From positions 3,454,001 to 3,518,000 of the forward strand of contig NZ_SNWR01000001.1 in assembly GCF_004362215.1 (NCBI RefSeq): a stretch of 64,000 bases of DNA, in the 5' to 3' direction. The notes beneath the pieces are model-generated. The model saw only the letters and a program-made list of their open reading frames with translations. It was not told the DNA's origin and did not search any database. Each line of letters starts with the position of its first letter. Position 1 is the first letter of the stretch. Shown here piece after piece: positions 61,589 through 64,000 of this stretch. A program made the position numbers and the translations under genes. Source of the stretch: Paractinoplanes brasiliensis (GTDB lineage Bacteria; Actinomycetota; Actinomycetes; Mycobacteriales; Micromonosporaceae).

Positions 61589-63734
61589 GCTGTCCTCCGC
61601 GTCGCTTCCTGTCGGGGCGTCGTCGACCCCTACGAACCTTATTCGCCGAGCCGATCAGGGCCTAATCAGTCTCGTCCACCATGGTGACCGCCTGCGACCC
61701 GCCCCGGTGGGTCCGGAGCGTGCCAGCCGTCGTGTCCGATGTTCCCGTACGCCGAGCGTGTCGCTCAGCGGGTGTTCCGCCGGTGCCGGCTCGGGTCTTC
61801 GTCCCTCGTTGTCTCTTCGTCCCTCATTGTCAACGAGCGCTCAACGACGAAGGCCGGCCGTCCCGCCATGCGGCTCTCCCGGCTCACTGCTCGTCCGGTG
61901 TGACTCGAGGTTCGCGTATCTGGCGTCCGAACTCTGTCCCGCGCCTGCCGTCACGTCTCCGCCGCGACGCTCGCCCACCCGCTGCCGTCCGTGTCTGCCG
62001 GGACGCCTGCCCACGTTCCCGCCGTCCGGCTCTTCGGTTCAACGGAACTTCGAGGGCCTCTGGTCCTCGGTGAGATCTTCGAGAGCCGGAGCACCGACAA
62101 GCCGTCAGGCAAGCAATCCACAACTTCCACAACGCCGTTGATTGCTTTTTGTTGTCCTAGAGAGATAACTAGTCGTCTTCATCGGTCCTGTGCAAAGTGT
62201 GGAAAACTCAAGTTTCCGCAGCTCATAGGGTTATCCACCGGTGGTTCGCATGTGGGAAACCAGGGTATAAACCCGGGTCTGGATCCACAGGCGACGCGTC
62301 CTCAGCAGGTTGTCCACCGCTGTCCACCGGTTATCCACGGGATATCCACGGGTTTTATACCCAGGTCTGTGGACAGCGTCGGTACGCCATCGACCCGTTG
62401 TCCCCAGAACCTTCAACAGGAAATCCACACGCTTCCACAGGCGGTGGAAATCTAGGTGACTCTCCGTGTCTGTCCACATCGATTTCCCCAGGAGTTGTCC
62501 ACATCTGTGGGTAACGGTCGGCTCGGTTGTCCACCGCTGGGGATAAACCCCTGTGAACGCCTGTGGATTAGTGTGCATAACGTTGGCACGAACCCGTTCG
62601 GTCACAGCATTGACAAACTCGCCCTGGGGATGAGTTGCCGCTTGCGCTCTCTTACTCGGTGACCCCGGACTGTCGACGGCCACCCCTGTGGAGAACTACG
62701 TCCGCTGAGCGTCACGGCCGTCCACAACCTGTGGACAAATGCTGAGGAATACGGATAATTACGCCGTACGAGCGACAAGCAGCCTGTGGATAACTGCCGC
62801 TTTCTGGGGACAACGCTCGGCTCGTCCTCGGTCACGCGGAGCGAGACACCCAGCCCGAGGCCTTGATTCCCGAGTTGTCCACATCCCCGTCCGGCTACGG
62901 GCGCGAAGACGACAACGACCCGGCGCAGTCGGCCGTAGCCGCTTCCCGCCCATCCCGAGGCGCTGTGGACAACTCGGCCCAGCTGGACTTTCCCCCCGAC
63001 CTGCTCGCCCCGGGCGACCAGCGCCTGGCCGTGATCTGCAACTGGCCGCCGGGGACGAGGGCGGCGCTCGCTGGCACGCAGCCCCGGGCCGTCGGGTGCC
63101 CTGTTCTGCCCAGATGCTCCAACGGCCTGTGCATAACCTCGTGGCCAGCGCAAAGTCGCTCTATCCACAGGCGTCGACACCTGCCCGAGAACATCGAGCG
63201 GTCAGGGTCGTCGGCCCTCACCCGGCTATCGTCCGCTCACCTGGCGCCGTGATCGGTCGGACTGGTCGGCCCGGCTGCGCCGTCGCGTACCCGTTCGTCG
63301 GCACCCACTGCCCGAGCGCTCGACACGCCACGACCTCATGTCTGCGGCGGCGGCCCCGTTCGACGCGCAGACGATCCCCGCGGTGGCCCAGGGCTTCACA
63401 CCCCGCAGGTAGGTGAGCGGCGTGGTCGGCTGCCGCGGGCGACAAGCCCGCAGACGCCAGGCTTCACATCCCGCCGGGTCGACCGGGGTGGGCATTACCA
63501 GGCGGGCGACACAAGCCCTCGCTCCAGGCTGGGGCCGGCGCGGGTATGGGGCCGGGCCCCCGCCGGTAGCGGGCGACGGCCCGAAGCCCGACGGCCCGAA
63601 GCCCGACGGCCCGAAGCCCGACGGCCCGAAGCCCGACGGCCTGAAGCCCCACGGCGTGGGAGCCGCGTCTGCGTTTGTCAGCCTCGCACCCGCGTACTGG
63701 AAAAGGTTGGGGGTGTTCTGTTTGATGCGTGGAT
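61589..63734. other. oriC: chromosomal origin of replication oriC
   Basis: This is the gene-free dnaA-dnaN interval of about 2.1 kb. Exact TTGTCCACA or its complement occurs at 62495-62503, 62875-62883, 62730-62738 and 62964-62972; exact TTATCCACA complement at 62785-62793. One- or two-base variants occur at 62231, 62310, 62331, 62342, 62369, 62421, 62470, 62506, 62527, 62562, 62572, 62687, 63128 and 63161. Boxes lie in both orientations, clustered in two main groups (62230-62580 and 62687-62972). The most AT-rich stretch (62139-62180) borders the first group on the dnaN side and is a candidate unwinding element. The apparent open frames here are not genes. Confidence 0.95.
63580..63654. repeat. 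15-bp tandem repeat upstream of the dnaA end
   Basis: Four exact copies of cccgaagcccgacgg (63580-63639) are followed by one copy with two changes (63640-63654), 80 nt before the dnaA stop. Confidence 0.9.
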
Positions 63735-64000
63735 TCAGGTGTTCTGTTTGATGCGGTTGGTCAGCTCGGCGATCTGGTTGTAGAGGGAACGCCGCTCGGC
63801 CATGTGCTGGCGGATCTTGCGGTCGGCGTGCATGACCGTGGTGTGGTCGCGTCCGCCGAAGGCCTGGCCGATTCGTGGGAGGGAGAGTTCCGTCAGTTCG
63901 CGGCAGAGGTACATGGCGACCTGGCGTGCGTTCACCAGCACGCGGGAGCGGGAGTGACCGCGCAGGTCCTCCAGGCTGACGCCGAAGTAGTCGGCCGTGG
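63735..64000 (-). CDS. dnaA: chromosomal replication initiator DnaA, C-terminal part
   Basis: The minus-strand frame is open through the window edge; the last 88 residues are visible. Domain IV features are TADYFGVSLEDLRGHSRSRV, ARQVAMYLCRELTELSLPRIG and the DNA-binding signature FGGRDHTTVMHADRKI. This region binds DnaA boxes. The N-terminal three domains lie outside the window. The protein ends NRIKQNT. The gene order dnaA-oriC-dnaN confirms the assignment. Confidence 0.98.
   Translation of the reverse strand, partial: TADYFGVSLEDLRGHSRSRVLVNARQVAMYLCRELTELSLPRIGQAFGGRDHTTVMHADRKIRQHMAERRSLYNQIAELTNRIKQNT

Noticed and set aside
62739..63416. Open frame inside oriC
   Set aside because: It crosses several DnaA boxes and has Arg/Pro-rich random composition.

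Overview
The window is high-GC actinobacterial chromosome next to the replication origin. Its right end holds the 3' part of dnaA, a DnaA-box-rich oriC and then dnaN, gnd, recF, dciA, gyrB, gyrA, a DUF3566 gene and tRNA-Ile/tRNA-Ala, all read leftwards away from the origin. Its left end holds the conserved actinobacterial envelope-growth operon fhaA-fhaB-pstP-rodA-pbpA-pknA-pknB, convergent with DUF881 / class E sortase / pabA. This synteny, the HTH-DUF397 pair, a chaplin-like repeat protein and the codon bias point to the Micromonosporaceae, probably Actinoplanes or a close relative. The family assignment is an inference from gene order and protein style, not from a database search.

Layout, left to right. 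1-3409: 3' end of a DUF881 gene, a class E sortase with a long Pro-rich head, a small membrane protein and pabA, closed by a strong bidirectional hairpin. 3454-12401: the seven-gene Ser/Thr kinase, phosphatase, FHA and SEDS/PBP operon, most junctions overlapping by 4 nt. 12628-23170: tRNA-Leu, a 700-nt repeat-rich gap, a WecB/TagA/CpsF glycosyltransferase, membrane proteins of unknown function, the DUF397/HTH pair with palindromes in its divergent promoter, a kinase-less PASTA protein, a glutamate-cysteine ligase and yceI/marR. 23187-34609: an HTH/NB-ARC/TPR regulator and a branched-chain acyl-CoA (leucine-type) catabolic cluster (acdH, carboxyltransferase, HMG-CoA lyase, biotin carboxylase, TetR). 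Two secreted-protein genes, one with five chaplin-like repeats, split this cluster. 34654-46901: a divergent Hsp90 translationally coupled to a 1001-residue TPR protein, then sulfurtransferase, SGNH hydrolase, proS, CBS, sufE, dsbA-like, a parS-like palindrome, a YbaK-type deacylase and a His/Pro-rich membrane protein. 46902-50577: NUDIX hydrolase, cyclopropane synthase, HTH protein, DUF6461-like lipoprotein, tRNA-Ala and a DLW-39 peptide. 50741-64000: the tRNA-Ile to dnaA replication block.

Points that stand out: the Hsp90-TPR operon; the chaplin-like protein inside a metabolic cluster; a biotin carboxylase lacking its biotin-carrier domain; three copies of one palindromic motif linking the two halves of the split cluster to its TetR gene; DnaA boxes outside oriC; a parS-like site; and a recurrent TANNNT-N6/7-start-codon arrangement suggesting many leaderless mRNAs. 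I saw no CRISPR array, prophage, insertion sequence or rRNA operon.
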